Shown: piece by piece, positions 29,100 through 36,888 of the stretch | How the letters are laid out: the number at the start of each line of letters is the position of its first letter | How positions within the stretch are numbered: the stretch's first letter is position 1 | Assembly: GCF_028682455.1 (NCBI RefSeq) | Contig: NZ_JANHLD010000001.1 | Location: 744,001-808,000 of the forward strand | Length of the DNA stretch: 64,000 nucleotides | DNA from: Pseudomonas putida | GTDB lineage: Bacteria > Pseudomonadota > Gammaproteobacteria > Pseudomonadales > Pseudomonadaceae | Direction of reading: 5' to 3' | Program-made: the position numbers and the translations under genes | Notes under the pieces: generated by a model | Database searches by the model: none | Seen by the model: the letters and a program-made list of their open reading frames with translations, nothing else | What the model was told of the DNA's origin: nothing

Positions 29100-29317
29100 G
29101 GCTGCCCCTGCAGCGCGATATCGATCGCCATCCTTTTTGCCTGATCCTCTTCTTGGGCACTCGGGCTGGTCAGCCTGACCGCTCCGTACGTTTTGTTGCC
29201 CATGAAGCCTTCTTCGACATAGATGTCCCTTCCGCCAAATGGCAATACCTCAACCACTACCTTTCGGAATTTGCACAGCATGAAGTCCAAGCGCTGCGTA
29301 TCCGTGAATTCGCTCAC
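29096..29317 (-). CDS. hypothetical phage protein
   Basis: A 73-residue protein (MSEFTDTQRLDFMLCKFRKV, then VEEGFMGNKTYGAVRL and KRMAIDIALQG). The TDTQRLDFML start is seen in several small phage genes. Coupled by 4-bp overlaps on both sides. Confidence 0.6.
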   Translation of the reverse strand: MSEFTDTQRLDFMLCKFRKVVVEVLPFGGRDIYVEEGFMGNKTYGAVRLTSPSAQEEDQAKRMAIDIALQGQP

Positions 29318-29631
29318 AGCTGATACCTCTCATCAATCCAGCGCCCAGGCGCCAGTGCGGGTGTAGGTTGGTTGTCGGTCTGTTCGTGCGGGGAGAGCTG
29401 GCGCTCGTTGCGGGCCAGGTCCGACCTGTGCAGCATCCAGTCCGGCAGGCAGGAGATCCCGCCATTGCCACCGCCGTACTTCCAGCAGGTGACCTGCCGG
29501 TGATCGTCGTGCATCACCTCTACGTGGGTGTCTGGCCTGGCCGCCCGGTGCTGGGCGAGCTGTTCTGGCGTCATGGGCTCGCAGCCGGCCAGGGTGGCCA
29601 GCAGCAGGAGGCAGAGGGCGAGGCGGGTCAT
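29314..29631 (-). CDS. phage-encoded lipoprotein
   Basis: A 105-residue protein with a lipoprotein signal (MTRLALCLLLLATLAGC). The mature part has CWKYGGGNGGISCLPDWML, where two Cys could pair. It lies in the early operon, far from lysis genes, so a spanin role is unlikely. A function at the envelope, perhaps in the lysogen, is possible. ATGA overlaps both neighbours. Confidence 0.65.
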   Translation of the reverse strand: MTRLALCLLLLATLAGCEPMTPEQLAQHRAARPDTHVEVMHDDHRQVTCWKYGGGNGGISCLPDWMLHRSDLARNERQLSPHEQTDNQPTPALAPGRWIDERYQL

Positions 29632-29816
29632 TCCTTCACCTCGATGGTCACGTCGTCATGAATCCACTCGATGTCGAGCAGGTCGTCTTCGGTGATCTGG
29701 TCTTCCCGGGTGTCGTTCATGCTCACCAGGTCCTGAACCTCATCGTCAGGTACGTTTTTCATGACCTTGCGGAAGTTCACGACCGCTTTCCCGGTCAGGA
29801 TGATTGTTTTGCCCAC
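29628..29816 (-). CDS. small acidic phage protein
   Basis: A 62-residue protein from a GTG start with AAGGA 7 nt upstream. A short beta start (GKTIILTGKAVVNFRKVMK) is followed by a strongly acidic region (DDEVQDLVSMND, ITEDDLLDIEW). Function unknown. Confidence 0.55.
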   Translation of the reverse strand: MGKTIILTGKAVVNFRKVMKNVPDDEVQDLVSMNDTREDQITEDDLLDIEWIHDDVTIEVKE

Positions 29817-29900
29817 GGCAGATCCTTGGCCGCCATATCGCGGCAGTGAATAGAGGGGAGAGGGGGTTAAATCAAGTAGGAGTACAAATGTACTCCATGG

Positions 29901-30464
29901 TCATTCGGGGGATTGGCTGGCTGCTTTCAGCTCATCCGAGGCGTGCTGGCGCCAGTCAGAGCCGTGCTTCAGATAGTGTCCAAGCAACCAATGGATAACG
30001 GTGGCCTGTTCTTCTTCGGCTTTTCTGGCGATGGTGTGGCCCATCTTGCGCAGTGCCTGGGCGATACCGATACAGGTGAAGCCCGGACGGCCCAGGATCG
30101 CGCGGAGGTCTTCGTTCAGTTCGGTGATCGCCCGCTGTCCATCCCTGAATGCCTTGGCACCCTGGTCAGCCATATCACCGGCGCTGAAGCCGGCGGAGGT
30201 TGGTGGGTGGAGGTAAAGCTTGGCGCCGACCTCAGGCATTTGACCTTTCCGCCAGGCGACTTCTTTCAAGCCTTCTCCGAATGAAACGATCTCGGCCAGC
30301 GGCTCGCCCTGGTGCTGGGCGGCTGGCTGAGCGAGAAGAGCCCGAACCTCTTCTGCAAATTCTTTGAATCCGTAGCTGCCGACGATGCGCAAGGCTTCTT
30401 CAAACTTGTCACGCGGCACGCTGACCATCTGTTCGGTGTTGCCGGATCGGTTTTCTATGGGCAT
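29901..30464 (-). CDS. hypothetical phage protein
   Basis: A 187-residue soluble protein: VSVPRDKFEEALRIVGSYGF, LYLHPP, then GRPGFTCIGIAQALRKMGHT and WRQHASDELKAASQ. The LYxHPP element occurs in many phage proteins of unknown role. AAGGAA precedes the ATG. It opens the block to the left of the rightward membrane gene at 30550. Confidence 0.6.
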   Translation of the reverse strand: MPIENRSGNTEQMVSVPRDKFEEALRIVGSYGFKEFAEEVRALLAQPAAQHQGEPLAEIVSFGEGLKEVAWRKGQMPEVGAKLYLHPPTSAGFSAGDMADQGAKAFRDGQRAITELNEDLRAILGRPGFTCIGIAQALRKMGHTIARKAEEEQATVIHWLLGHYLKHGSDWRQHASDELKAASQSPE

Positions 30465-30549
30465 GAAATGTTCCTTGCTGTAGTGCCAGCTCAGTCGTTA
30501 AGTTATTGAATAAGAGTGATAATTTCATGGAGTACGGAGTCGATTAGCC

Positions 30550-31140
30550 ATGAACAAATTTCAATTAGTATTCGCAGCGGGAGCTTTTTTTACGGGGCTT
30601 GTACTGGCCGTGCTCGCAATTTTGGAAAGTCGCTATTGGGGAGCAGCGGGATGCCTTGCCGCAGGCCTTGCGTTGGCAATTACTATTCTTCTTTTTGAAG
30701 ATGTAATGAGTCCTAGCTTTTGGCTTGCATCGACGTGTACGGCAGCGCTTACGCTCTTTTCGATCTTGGATACATTTACATCCAGTCATCTGGTAAATCT
30801 CAAAGAGGCAGACGCTCAAAACGACTTCGTCACAGAACTGATGCAACTAGAGGCCGGATCAGCCCGTTTGAATTCTCGGGAAAAAGGAATCGTTACCGAA
30901 GCTTTAAAGACTTGTGTGGTGCAGGGTTACTCGGACGGTATGGACATGGTCGTAAGCGCTCAAAAATCCATCTACTTCGGTCCGACTTTGTCGCTTGCTG
31001 ATGGTGTGAACTCTGCCCTTCAGATCGAACGACCACCACGCTGCCTCGATTACTATCGAGAGTTGCGTAAAACCCAACCTCAGTTATTTATGCAGATGGA
31101 AAAATCTCATCCGTGGCTACTAGATTCCCATCCGAGTTGA
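30550..31140 (+). CDS. three-helix membrane protein, probable moron
   Basis: A 196-residue protein on the strand opposite to the surrounding early genes and with visibly lower GC. Three helices (about residues 4-25, 30-49, 54-73) are followed by a ~120-residue soluble part with ARLNSREKGIVTEALKTCVV and a Cys-containing end. CGGAG lies upstream. Independent direction and base composition are those of a moron expressed in the lysogen. Superinfection exclusion or another membrane-based defence is possible but only inferred. Confidence 0.65.
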   Translation: MNKFQLVFAAGAFFTGLVLAVLAILESRYWGAAGCLAAGLALAITILLFEDVMSPSFWLASTCTAALTLFSILDTFTSSHLVNLKEADAQNDFVTELMQLEAGSARLNSREKGIVTEALKTCVVQGYSDGMDMVVSAQKSIYFGPTLSLADGVNSALQIERPPRCLDYYRELRKTQPQLFMQMEKSHPWLLDSHPS

Positions 31141-31160
31141 TTCATGTCGGATCGGATTTT
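31130..31160 (+). terminator. weak terminator after the membrane-protein gene
   Basis: ATCCGA/TCGGAT arms (31130-31135 and 31147-31152) overlap the 30550 gene's stop and are followed after CGGA by TTTTT. A separate terminator supports the idea of an independent unit. Confidence 0.35.
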
Positions 31161-31180
31161 TGCGGACACGGGCAATCCTC

Positions 31181-31568
31181 TTAGGCCGCTTTCGAGAAGT
31201 CGGGCGTGTAGTCAGTCCACCCAATTTTCGGCATCTTGGTCTTCTGATTGATCACCGGTTTGCCTTTGGCGTCGGTAATCACGCATTTGGCCCTGATGCG
31301 TAGATCGCGGCACTGGCCTGTCTTACGCGCAAGCTCCATGAACTGCTGGGCGTACTGCGGTGCATCGAACATCTGGCTCAGTTGCTTCACCTTCTCGCCG
31401 GCCATGATCGCTGCAGCGCAGTCAGCCACGGCCTGCTCCCATTCAGCCAAGGTCAGCTCTAGGGGGGGGGCAGCCAGCTTTCCCGCTCGGCTTGGTCGTC
31501 TTGGTAATCTTCCTGGCCTCAGCCAGCGCTACGTCGGCGGTCATGCCGAAGACTGCGAATGTGCTCAT
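31181..31568 (-). pseudogene. phage gene split by a run of nine G/C
   Basis: Two frames: 31568 to 31446 (MSTFAVFGMTADVALAEARK, then ITKTTKPSGKAG) and a downstream one ending at 31181 (LAEWEQAVADCAAAIMAGEK to IGWTDYTPDFSKAA). They join if the C9 run on the coding strand (31462-31470) is read as C8, giving GCPPLELTLAEWEQA and one protein of about 128 residues. So this is a frameshift mutation, a slippage-switched gene or a sequencing error. GGAGATAACC precedes the first ATG. Function unknown. Confidence 0.65.
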
Positions 31569-31682
31569 GGTTATCTCCAGGCAGCCACCAGCCTCGCCGG
31601 GGTGGCGTGATTTGTTGAAGTGGGGTATTGGTATTCGGCTTGGCGACACTTGGTCGCGATGCGTGTTTAAAGGAAGAACAAG

Positions 31683-32252
31683 ATGGACTGTTGGAGCTGG
31701 GACGCGCTATCGGCAATAGGCACGATGGCCGCTGTCATTGTCGCCCTGTGGGTTTCTGTCCAATCAATTTTCGCTAATCGCTCTTTAAACAGGGATCGGG
31801 CTCAGCTAGCTGCGGCAAGGATGCTTAGCCCATTGTTGGCTCTCGACAGGAAAGCAGGTTTCATCGGGCTTCGTTTCGGATTTAGGCATCTCGATGAACA
31901 TGATGTAGACCAATCCGCGCTGAAGGCTTTGGAAGAACTTCAAGGTATTTGTAAGTCGATTTCTATTGACGACTTGTATCCACTTCTCCCACTACCTAGG
32001 CATGCCGCTAAAAGATCGGCCAAGGCTTTGGGCTTGGCTGAGGTTTTTTTTGATGATGCTCATTCCATGCTTACGCATCCATATTGGGCCGAGCTGGATG
32101 CTGAGCAGCGGAACCTGCATTACGACAGATGGATGAAGATGCTTTCTGAAATTCATGATCACTTGTCTGTCGCTGTTTTTGAGGCAGAGTCGGCCTCGTC
32201 GACTGGGGCACCTAGACCTTCGCGAGGGAAAAAGGGCGCCCTTAAAAACTAA
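31683..32252 (+). CDS. membrane-anchored protein, probable moron
   Basis: A 189-residue protein on the strand opposite to its neighbours. One N-terminal helix (AIGTMAAVIVALWVSVQSIF, about residues 11-30) is followed by a cytoplasmic helical domain with RNLHYDRWMKMLSEIHDHLS. AAGGAAGAAC precedes the ATG. The layout (one helix, then a soluble effector-like part) and isolation between leftward genes suggest a lysogenic-conversion gene. No family recognised. Confidence 0.65.
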   Translation: MDCWSWDALSAIGTMAAVIVALWVSVQSIFANRSLNRDRAQLAAARMLSPLLALDRKAGFIGLRFGFRHLDEHDVDQSALKALEELQGICKSISIDDLYPLLPLPRHAAKRSAKALGLAEVFFDDAHSMLTHPYWAELDAEQRNLHYDRWMKMLSEIHDHLSVAVFEAESASSTGAPRPSRGKKGALKN

Positions 32253-32318
32253 TCGTGATCCTTGTTGCGCTGACCTAAGCTATTGAAAGGAAAGGCGCTG
32301 GCGGGCAGAGCCGAAGGG

Positions 32319-32825
32319 TCAGGCGACGAGGCGATTTTTCCAGGCCGCTGCATCGGCTTTGCGCTTGCTCAGCACGGCTTTGTAGCTGGTCTTGGCGAGT
32401 GCTGCCGTTGTCGACCATTCGCCCTGCACGTCTCGGTCAGAGGACCAGTCGTAAGCGGTATGGCCGGAGCGGGTGCGATACATACGGTATTGCCACTGGC
32501 CATCATGCCTGCGTTTCTCACGGTGAGGCCGGTTGATCCCCAAGAACTCGTGGAAGTCGCAGGTCCATTCCTCGTCGTAGTACCGGTCGTAGTTGGTGCG
32601 GCGTGGAGGCCTGGGTAGGGCGCCCGCCATCTCGCCGTACTCAATGCCGTCGACGGGGTGGTACCGGCCTGGCTGGCGCTTCGTGCTTTCGTCGAGCACG
32701 ATGCCGACGTAATGACCGAAGTCGGCGGTGATGACGCCAGGCTTGCCGTAGGCGATCACTCGTCGTCCGATGCACGCCGGGACCTGGTAATACTGCTGAA
32801 CGTATTCGCAGGGTGTGCCGATCAT
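32319..32825 (-). CDS. hypothetical phage protein
   Basis: A 168-residue protein with a start typical of small Pseudomonas phage proteins: MIGTPCEYVQQYYQVPACIG, then RRVIAYGKPGVITADFGHYV and YHPVDGIEYG. The C-terminal half is basic and Trp/Tyr-rich. ATG 32825 with GGAG 6 nt upstream is preferred; ATG 32837 is an alternative. Confidence 0.65.
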   Translation of the reverse strand: MIGTPCEYVQQYYQVPACIGRRVIAYGKPGVITADFGHYVGIVLDESTKRQPGRYHPVDGIEYGEMAGALPRPPRRTNYDRYYDEEWTCDFHEFLGINRPHREKRRHDGQWQYRMYRTRSGHTAYDWSSDRDVQGEWSTTAALAKTSYKAVLSKRKADAAAWKNRLVA

Positions 32826-32881
32826 GGCTTTCTCCATGCATACGCCGCCCTCCGTGGCCGGATGCGGTCGTGTGATTTGGG

Positions 32882-33193
32882 TTATTCGTCGTGACAGATG
32901 CGAAGTGCTTGGCGCTGGTAGGCGAGTTCTAGCCTTCGCGCCACGATTGGAGAGACTGTGATTTCGTGGCGCGGAGGCGTGAAGAATGGCCTCGACCCCT
33001 CCGGGCCCATGGCGTGAAGATGATGCAGGGCCAGGGTCATAGCCTCGCCTTGCTCTTCAATTCCGTGCCACTCCATCAGTTCGGCCAGAACATTCCGGGT
33101 TCCTTGGCGGGCCCGCATTCGCAGCTCTTCCTCGCCAACAGCCTTTCGCTTGCTGGCTGCCTTTGCCGACCGGTCTTGCTGGCTCGCAGCCAT
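32882..33193 (-). CDS. hypothetical phage protein
   Basis: A 103-residue basic protein with helical N-terminus (AKAASKRKAVGEEELRMRAR), then MEWHGIEEQGEAMTLALHHL. A strong GAAGGAGG site precedes the ATG. Possibly nucleic-acid binding by charge; no domain recognised. Confidence 0.6.
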   Translation of the reverse strand: MAASQQDRSAKAASKRKAVGEEELRMRARQGTRNVLAELMEWHGIEEQGEAMTLALHHLHAMGPEGSRPFFTPPRHEITVSPIVARRLELAYQRQALRICHDE

Positions 33194-33213
33194 ACACCAC
33201 CTCCTTCAGTCCG

Positions 33214-33441
33214 CTAGGCGGCAAGTGAACCTGTGCCCGGCGCTGGTGGCGCTGTAGGGCCATTCGTTTGAGTTTCATGGGTGAGTTCCATATCGGCATC
33301 GTGCCAACCCGCAAGCCACCATCCGCCGTCGACGGTCATGTTTCCGTAGGGCTGAGAGAGGCGGCACTTTCCATCTTGGCGGCAGGCCCGGCCCTGGTAA
33401 TAGGCCGTGGGGTAGATGAGGCGTAACCGTTGGGCCTTCAT
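33214..33441 (-). CDS. hypothetical phage protein
   Basis: A 75-residue protein starting 2 bp after the ssb stop: MKAQRLRLIYPTAYYQGRAC, then VDGGWWLAGWHDADMELTHE. It resembles short Trp-rich early genes. Probably translated by ribosomes ending at ssb. Confidence 0.55.
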   Translation of the reverse strand: MKAQRLRLIYPTAYYQGRACRQDGKCRLSQPYGNMTVDGGWWLAGWHDADMELTHETQTNGPTAPPAPGTGSLAA

Positions 33442-33443
33442 GG

Positions 33444-33941
33444 CTACGTCCCGGCCAGGTGGTGCAGCGGGGCGAACGGGATATCGTCGTCGAAGTCATC
33501 CGGCGGCGCGGCCTGCTGGTTCTGCTGGGGCGCCTGGCGGGGCTGCTGCCGTTGCTGTTGAGCCTGTCGCTGTTGTTGCTGGCCGGCGCCTTGGTTATCT
33601 GGCCGGCCGCCCAGAAGCTGCATGGTGCCGTTGATATCGACATGCACCTCAGTGCTGTAGCGCTTGATGCCGTCCTTCTCCCACTCGCGGGTCTTGAGCT
33701 TGCCTTCGATGTAGCACTGCGACCCCTTGCGTAGGTACTCGCCGGCGATCTCCGCGACCTTGCCGAACAGCACTACGCGGTGCCATTCGGTCTTCTCGAC
33801 TTTCTGGCCGGTCTGCTTATCGGTCCAGGCTTCGCTGGTGGCCAAACTGAGGTTGGTGACCGCGTTGCCGTTCGGCAGATAGCGGACCTCCGGGTCCTGG
33901 CCGCAAGTGCCGACCAGGATGACTTTGTTGATGCCCCTCAT
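33444..33941 (-). CDS. ssb: single-stranded DNA-binding protein
   Basis: A 165-residue SSB. The OB fold spans about residues 1-112 ([20 protein letters not shown], then [21 protein letters not shown]), followed by a Gln/Arg/Pro-rich linker. The usual acidic tip DFDDDIPF is present but is followed by nine more residues (APLHHLAGT), whereas SSB normally ends in DIPF. It coats ssDNA and recruits recombination and replication proteins. ATGA overlap with the Sak4-like ATPase. Confidence 0.9.
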   Translation of the reverse strand: MRGINKVILVGTCGQDPEVRYLPNGNAVTNLSLATSEAWTDKQTGQKVEKTEWHRVVLFGKVAEIAGEYLRKGSQCYIEGKLKTREWEKDGIKRYSTEVHVDINGTMQLLGGRPDNQGAGQQQQRQAQQQRQQPRQAPQQNQQAAPPDDFDDDIPFAPLHHLAGT

Positions 33942-34798
33942 ACTGCTTTCTCCGCGAGTTCTGCTTTGCGTTGGTCTTTGGCCGCGTTCAGCTGTGCCAG
34001 GTGGTCAGGTGACTGCTCAAGGATTCGGTACGCGGCGGAGTACACGCTCTGCAGCTCCTGCATGGTCTCGGTAACCGGGATCTTCGACAGAGCATCCTGC
34101 AGCGCCGTGGTCTGCAGGTCGGCCTGCGACTTGCCGTCGTTCAGCCAGGCAAGAAGGCGGCGCCCTGTGTCCTCGCTGATCACCTCGGGCTGATCGAACA
34201 GCTTCGTCCGGTCCTTGCTGGCGATGGCCGCATGCCCGTCATGGGTGATGTCGAGCACCACGGTGAACTCGTAGTCTGTGCCGTCCCGCTGCTCGGACTT
34301 CATGCCGAGCTTGATCACCTTCTTGCCTTCGCCCTGAACCGTCTCGGTCTTGCTCCGCATGGTGCAGATGATGTGCAGCGGGCTGGTCAGGATCTTGTCG
34401 GTCAGCTTGCGGTGACGCGGCGTGGTTTCGCTCCAGGCCGCCCAGGTGTTGCCCTTGAACTTCTGGTGCGCGAGCTTCTCGTTCGACTCCAGGCAGCCAC
34501 CAGAGCCGGTCCACTCATGCGAGTAGCTGTCGATAATCAACACGCTGTAGCCGGCTTGCTCGGCGGCAGTGATTGCATCGGCGTAGCGCTCAGGCGAGTA
34601 GGGCGCGTGTAACTCGAGCACATCGAAGTCGGCAATGTCGGCGTACAGCGACGCGCTACCGTGCTCGGTATCGATGACCGCGATTCGACCGCCAAGGCCC
34701 TTGGCCATGAGCAGCGCGGAGAAGGTCTTTCCAGACCCTGATGGCCCGGCAAGTGCCAGCCGTAGCTTGGCCTGCTTGCGTTCGGCTTTCTTGAACAT
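33938..34798 (-). CDS. RecA-like ATPase, Sak4-type single-strand annealing protein
   Basis: A 286-residue AAA/RecA-core protein: Walker A GPSGSGKT (residues 18-25), [14 protein letters not shown], and Walker [12 protein letters not shown]. This matches the ATPases found in many Pseudomonas phages, among them the Sak4 group, which anneals homologous strands with help from a cognate SSB encoded beside it. The overlap with ssb here fits that. It would promote phage recombination. Assignment to Sak4 rather than another phage ATPase is inferred. Confidence 0.7.
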   Translation of the reverse strand: MFKKAERKQAKLRLALAGPSGSGKTFSALLMAKGLGGRIAVIDTEHGSASLYADIADFDVLELHAPYSPERYADAITAAEQAGYSVLIIDSYSHEWTGSGGCLESNEKLAHQKFKGNTWAAWSETTPRHRKLTDKILTSPLHIICTMRSKTETVQGEGKKVIKLGMKSEQRDGTDYEFTVVLDITHDGHAAIASKDRTKLFDQPEVISEDTGRRLLAWLNDGKSQADLQTTALQDALSKIPVTETMQELQSVYSAAYRILEQSPDHLAQLNAAKDQRKAELAEKAV

Positions 34799-34807
34799 AG
34801 GATGTCC

Positions 34808-34954
34808 TCAGTTCGGTTGGTTGTCCCACTGCCGCTGGATGCGCGCGGCCTCGTCTTCGTACACCTTGCGCTGCTCGCCGTTGAATTGCTCGGGCGAGAA
34901 GGCTCCGACCATCTTCCAGTCGAACTGGGCGGCCAGGCGGGGAGTTGTGTTCAT
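34808..34954 (-). CDS. hypothetical phage protein
   Basis: A 48-residue protein (MNTTPRLAAQFDWKMVGAFS, then QRKVYEDEAARIQRQWDNQPN) with GAGGCGCCC before the ATG. It lies between the ATPase and the coiled-coil gene. Function unknown. Confidence 0.6.
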   Translation of the reverse strand: MNTTPRLAAQFDWKMVGAFSPEQFNGEQRKVYEDEAARIQRQWDNQPN

Positions 34955-34961
34955 GGGCGCC

Positions 34962-36062
34962 TCAGTAAGCGATGGTGATGGCGGGAATCCTGCGCTGCGC
35001 GATTAGGGTGATGGCCTGCTTGGCGCACTCCTCGGTCATGCCGCCGGCTACGAATGCATCAAGGGCGGCACGGTTGATTTTTGCTTTGTGCAGCTTGTCC
35101 CGCTCGCGGGCTTCCTGCTGGCGGACAATTTCGGCGGCCGCTGCATCAGCGCGGCGGCGTTCGTCCTGGCGGGCCTGCTCAGCGGCTTCCGCTGTCCGAC
35201 GCTCAGCTGCCAAGCGCTCTTGTTCAGCGCGCTGCACGGCGGCGATGCGGTCGGCTTCGGCCTGAGCTGCGGCGCGTTCTGCCTGTTCGGCCTGCAGCTT
35301 CAGTTCCAGCTCGCGGCGATCTGCGGCGGCCTTGGCTTCGAGTTCGCGGCGATGGGCTGCTTCACGTTCGGCCTGGGCCTTCTGTTCGGCTTCGATGCGA
35401 GCGAGCTCGGCAGCTTCCCGGGCGATGCGCTCCTCGCGCTCCTTCTGCCCGCGTGCTTCCTCCTCTGCACGCAGGCGGGCCAGTTCAGCCTGTTCTGCTT
35501 CGTACTGCTGGCGGATGGCGAGGGCAGCGCGCAGCACCTTCAGCGAATCGTCCTTGGCCCGGGCGGCTTCGGCTTCGAATTCTTCCCACTGCTGGCCCAG
35601 GGTGACCGCTTCAACCTTTGCGATCCGGTCAGCCAGGTCCTCGGCGGTGATGCCGTCCAGAGCTTCGGCGTTGAGCTTTAGGCGAGCAATCGCGTTATTG
35701 TGGCGGTCGACCCGATCATCTTCGTCAGCCTGCCAGGCATTGAGAGGCCGGCGCACCTCTGCTTGCCACGCGTCCAGCGTGTCGCGCATCCGTTTGCGCT
35801 CGGCGTCGATCTTCTTCGGGATCTCCTTGAGCTCGGCGACCAGGTCCTTGCCGACGTTGTCCAGCAAGGTCTTGGACCTAGCCACTTTGTAGGCGATCGA
35901 GGCGATGGCCTCGCGCCCTTTGCGGGTGGTGACATCCGGCACGAAGGCGTCAATCTCGTCGCGTATCTTTTGCAGGTAAGGGTCAAGGCCGTTGGCAGCC
36001 TGGAACACCTGAAGTGCGGTTTCTTTCGGCGGCACAGCGGCCAGCTCGGTTTGTGCAGACAT
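34962..36062 (-). CDS. long coiled-coil phage protein
   Basis: A 366-residue protein. An N-terminal globular part (about 1-130) is followed by a very long Ala/Glu/Arg-rich coiled coil (about residues 150-320, with ERIAREAAELARIEAEQKAQ) and a C-terminal knob with ITLIAQRRIPAITI. This protein type often sits next to recombination ATPases in Pseudomonas phages. A structural or recombination-accessory role is inferred. GGGAG precedes ATG 36062. Confidence 0.7.
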   Translation of the reverse strand: MSAQTELAAVPPKETALQVFQAANGLDPYLQKIRDEIDAFVPDVTTRKGREAIASIAYKVARSKTLLDNVGKDLVAELKEIPKKIDAERKRMRDTLDAWQAEVRRPLNAWQADEDDRVDRHNNAIARLKLNAEALDGITAEDLADRIAKVEAVTLGQQWEEFEAEAARAKDDSLKVLRAALAIRQQYEAEQAELARLRAEEEARGQKEREERIAREAAELARIEAEQKAQAEREAAHRRELEAKAAADRRELELKLQAEQAERAAAQAEADRIAAVQRAEQERLAAERRTAEAAEQARQDERRRADAAAAEIVRQQEARERDKLHKAKINRAALDAFVAGGMTEECAKQAITLIAQRRIPAITIAY

Positions 36063-36106
36063 GCGAATCTCCCGCGCCATCCATGCGGTGGGCGCTGATA
36101 TGGTGA

Positions 36107-36223
36107 TTACTGGGTGATGCAGCCGGCCAGGGCGCTCAGGAGGAGCCAGCCGGTGCAGAAGGTGAGGGCGATGAAGGAACCGCGCCAGGTGGCGATTCGG
36201 CGGGCCCGCTGGAAGGAGGTCAT
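36107..36223 (-). CDS. 38-residue membrane micro-protein
   Basis: MTSFQRARRIATWRGSFIAL, then a hydrophobic helix ending LLLSALAGCITQ. Its start overlaps the previous stop (ATGA). One membrane helix with a basic cytoplasmic N-terminus; LAGC might be a lipobox although it lies very near the C-terminus. Confidence 0.5.
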   Translation of the reverse strand: MTSFQRARRIATWRGSFIALTFCTGWLLLSALAGCITQ

Positions 36224-36396
36224 GGGCACGGTCTCGGCCGGGCAATAGGCCGGCGCTTCAGCCAGTCAGCCTTCATGGGGTGGCGCAGATCCCGAACAAG
36301 CATATCGCGGGGAAAGTGGAAGGTGCCGCGCACTTGGGCGGCCTGGGCTTCCTCGACCTGTTCGTGAATCAGGGATTTAACGGGTGCAGTGCTCAT
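36220..36396 (-). CDS. hypothetical phage protein
   Basis: A 58-residue protein (MSTAPVKSLIHEQVEEAQAA, then FHFPRDMLVRDLRHPMKADW) with GGGGAGG 6 nt before the ATG and ATGA overlaps on both sides. Basic C-terminus. Function unknown. Confidence 0.6.
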   Translation of the reverse strand: MSTAPVKSLIHEQVEEAQAAQVRGTFHFPRDMLVRDLRHPMKADWLKRRPIARPRPCP

Positions 36397-36617
36397 TGGT
36401 GCCTCCCCATGCTTTCCATGGTTTGCTGGTGGTCACGCTCAAGGATCTTGTGGCGGCGAGCCACGTAGTGTCGGTAGAGGTCGGTGCCGATGGCACCCAG
36501 GGCATAAGCCATCTCGATTGCCATGGATGTCTCGCCGTGGAGCATTGCTGAGCTGGACTGTCGAAGGGCGTCGAAGCGCGCATCAATGATCTCAACCGCT
36601 TTTTCGTGCCTGCTCAT
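36393..36617 (-). CDS. hypothetical phage protein
   Basis: A 74-residue helical protein (MSRHEKAVEIIDARFDALRQ, then MAIEMAYALGAIGTDLYRHY) behind a GAGGAGGACCGC site. Coupled to its neighbours by 4-bp overlaps. Confidence 0.6.
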   Translation of the reverse strand: MSRHEKAVEIIDARFDALRQSSSAMLHGETSMAIEMAYALGAIGTDLYRHYVARRHKILERDHQQTMESMGRHQ

Positions 36618-36868
36618 GCGGTCCTCCTCGTGGCAGCGCCGTTTCCACACTTTGCTTCCATCTTGTCGAGCGCCGCGGCCATCGCTTTCTTGCCGCTGGC
36701 TTTCCTGAAGGCTTCCTGCTGCCTGATCATTGCAAGCCACGCCCGGTTGTTCTCGGCGGCCTGCTCGGGGGTTACGCCTTCAGCCCAATGCACGTCGTCA
36801 CCGGACAAGCGACGATCCAAAGCGCGCGCCTGGGCGCTGTCTGCATACAGCTCATGGTCGCGATTCAT
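36614..36868 (-). CDS. hypothetical phage protein
   Basis: An 84-residue charged helical protein: MNRDHELYADSAQARALDRR, then GVTPEQAAENNRAWLAMIRQ. GGAGG precedes the ATG. Function unknown. Confidence 0.6.
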   Translation of the reverse strand: MNRDHELYADSAQARALDRRLSGDDVHWAEGVTPEQAAENNRAWLAMIRQQEAFRKASGKKAMAAALDKMEAKCGNGAATRRTA

Positions 36869-36888
36869 GGTCGCCTCCAGGTGGTGGG

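Noticed and set aside
33057..33314. leftward 85-codon frame between the small genes at 32882 and 33214
   Set aside because: It overlaps both neighbours heavily and is Arg/Gly-rich without structure; treated as a shadow.
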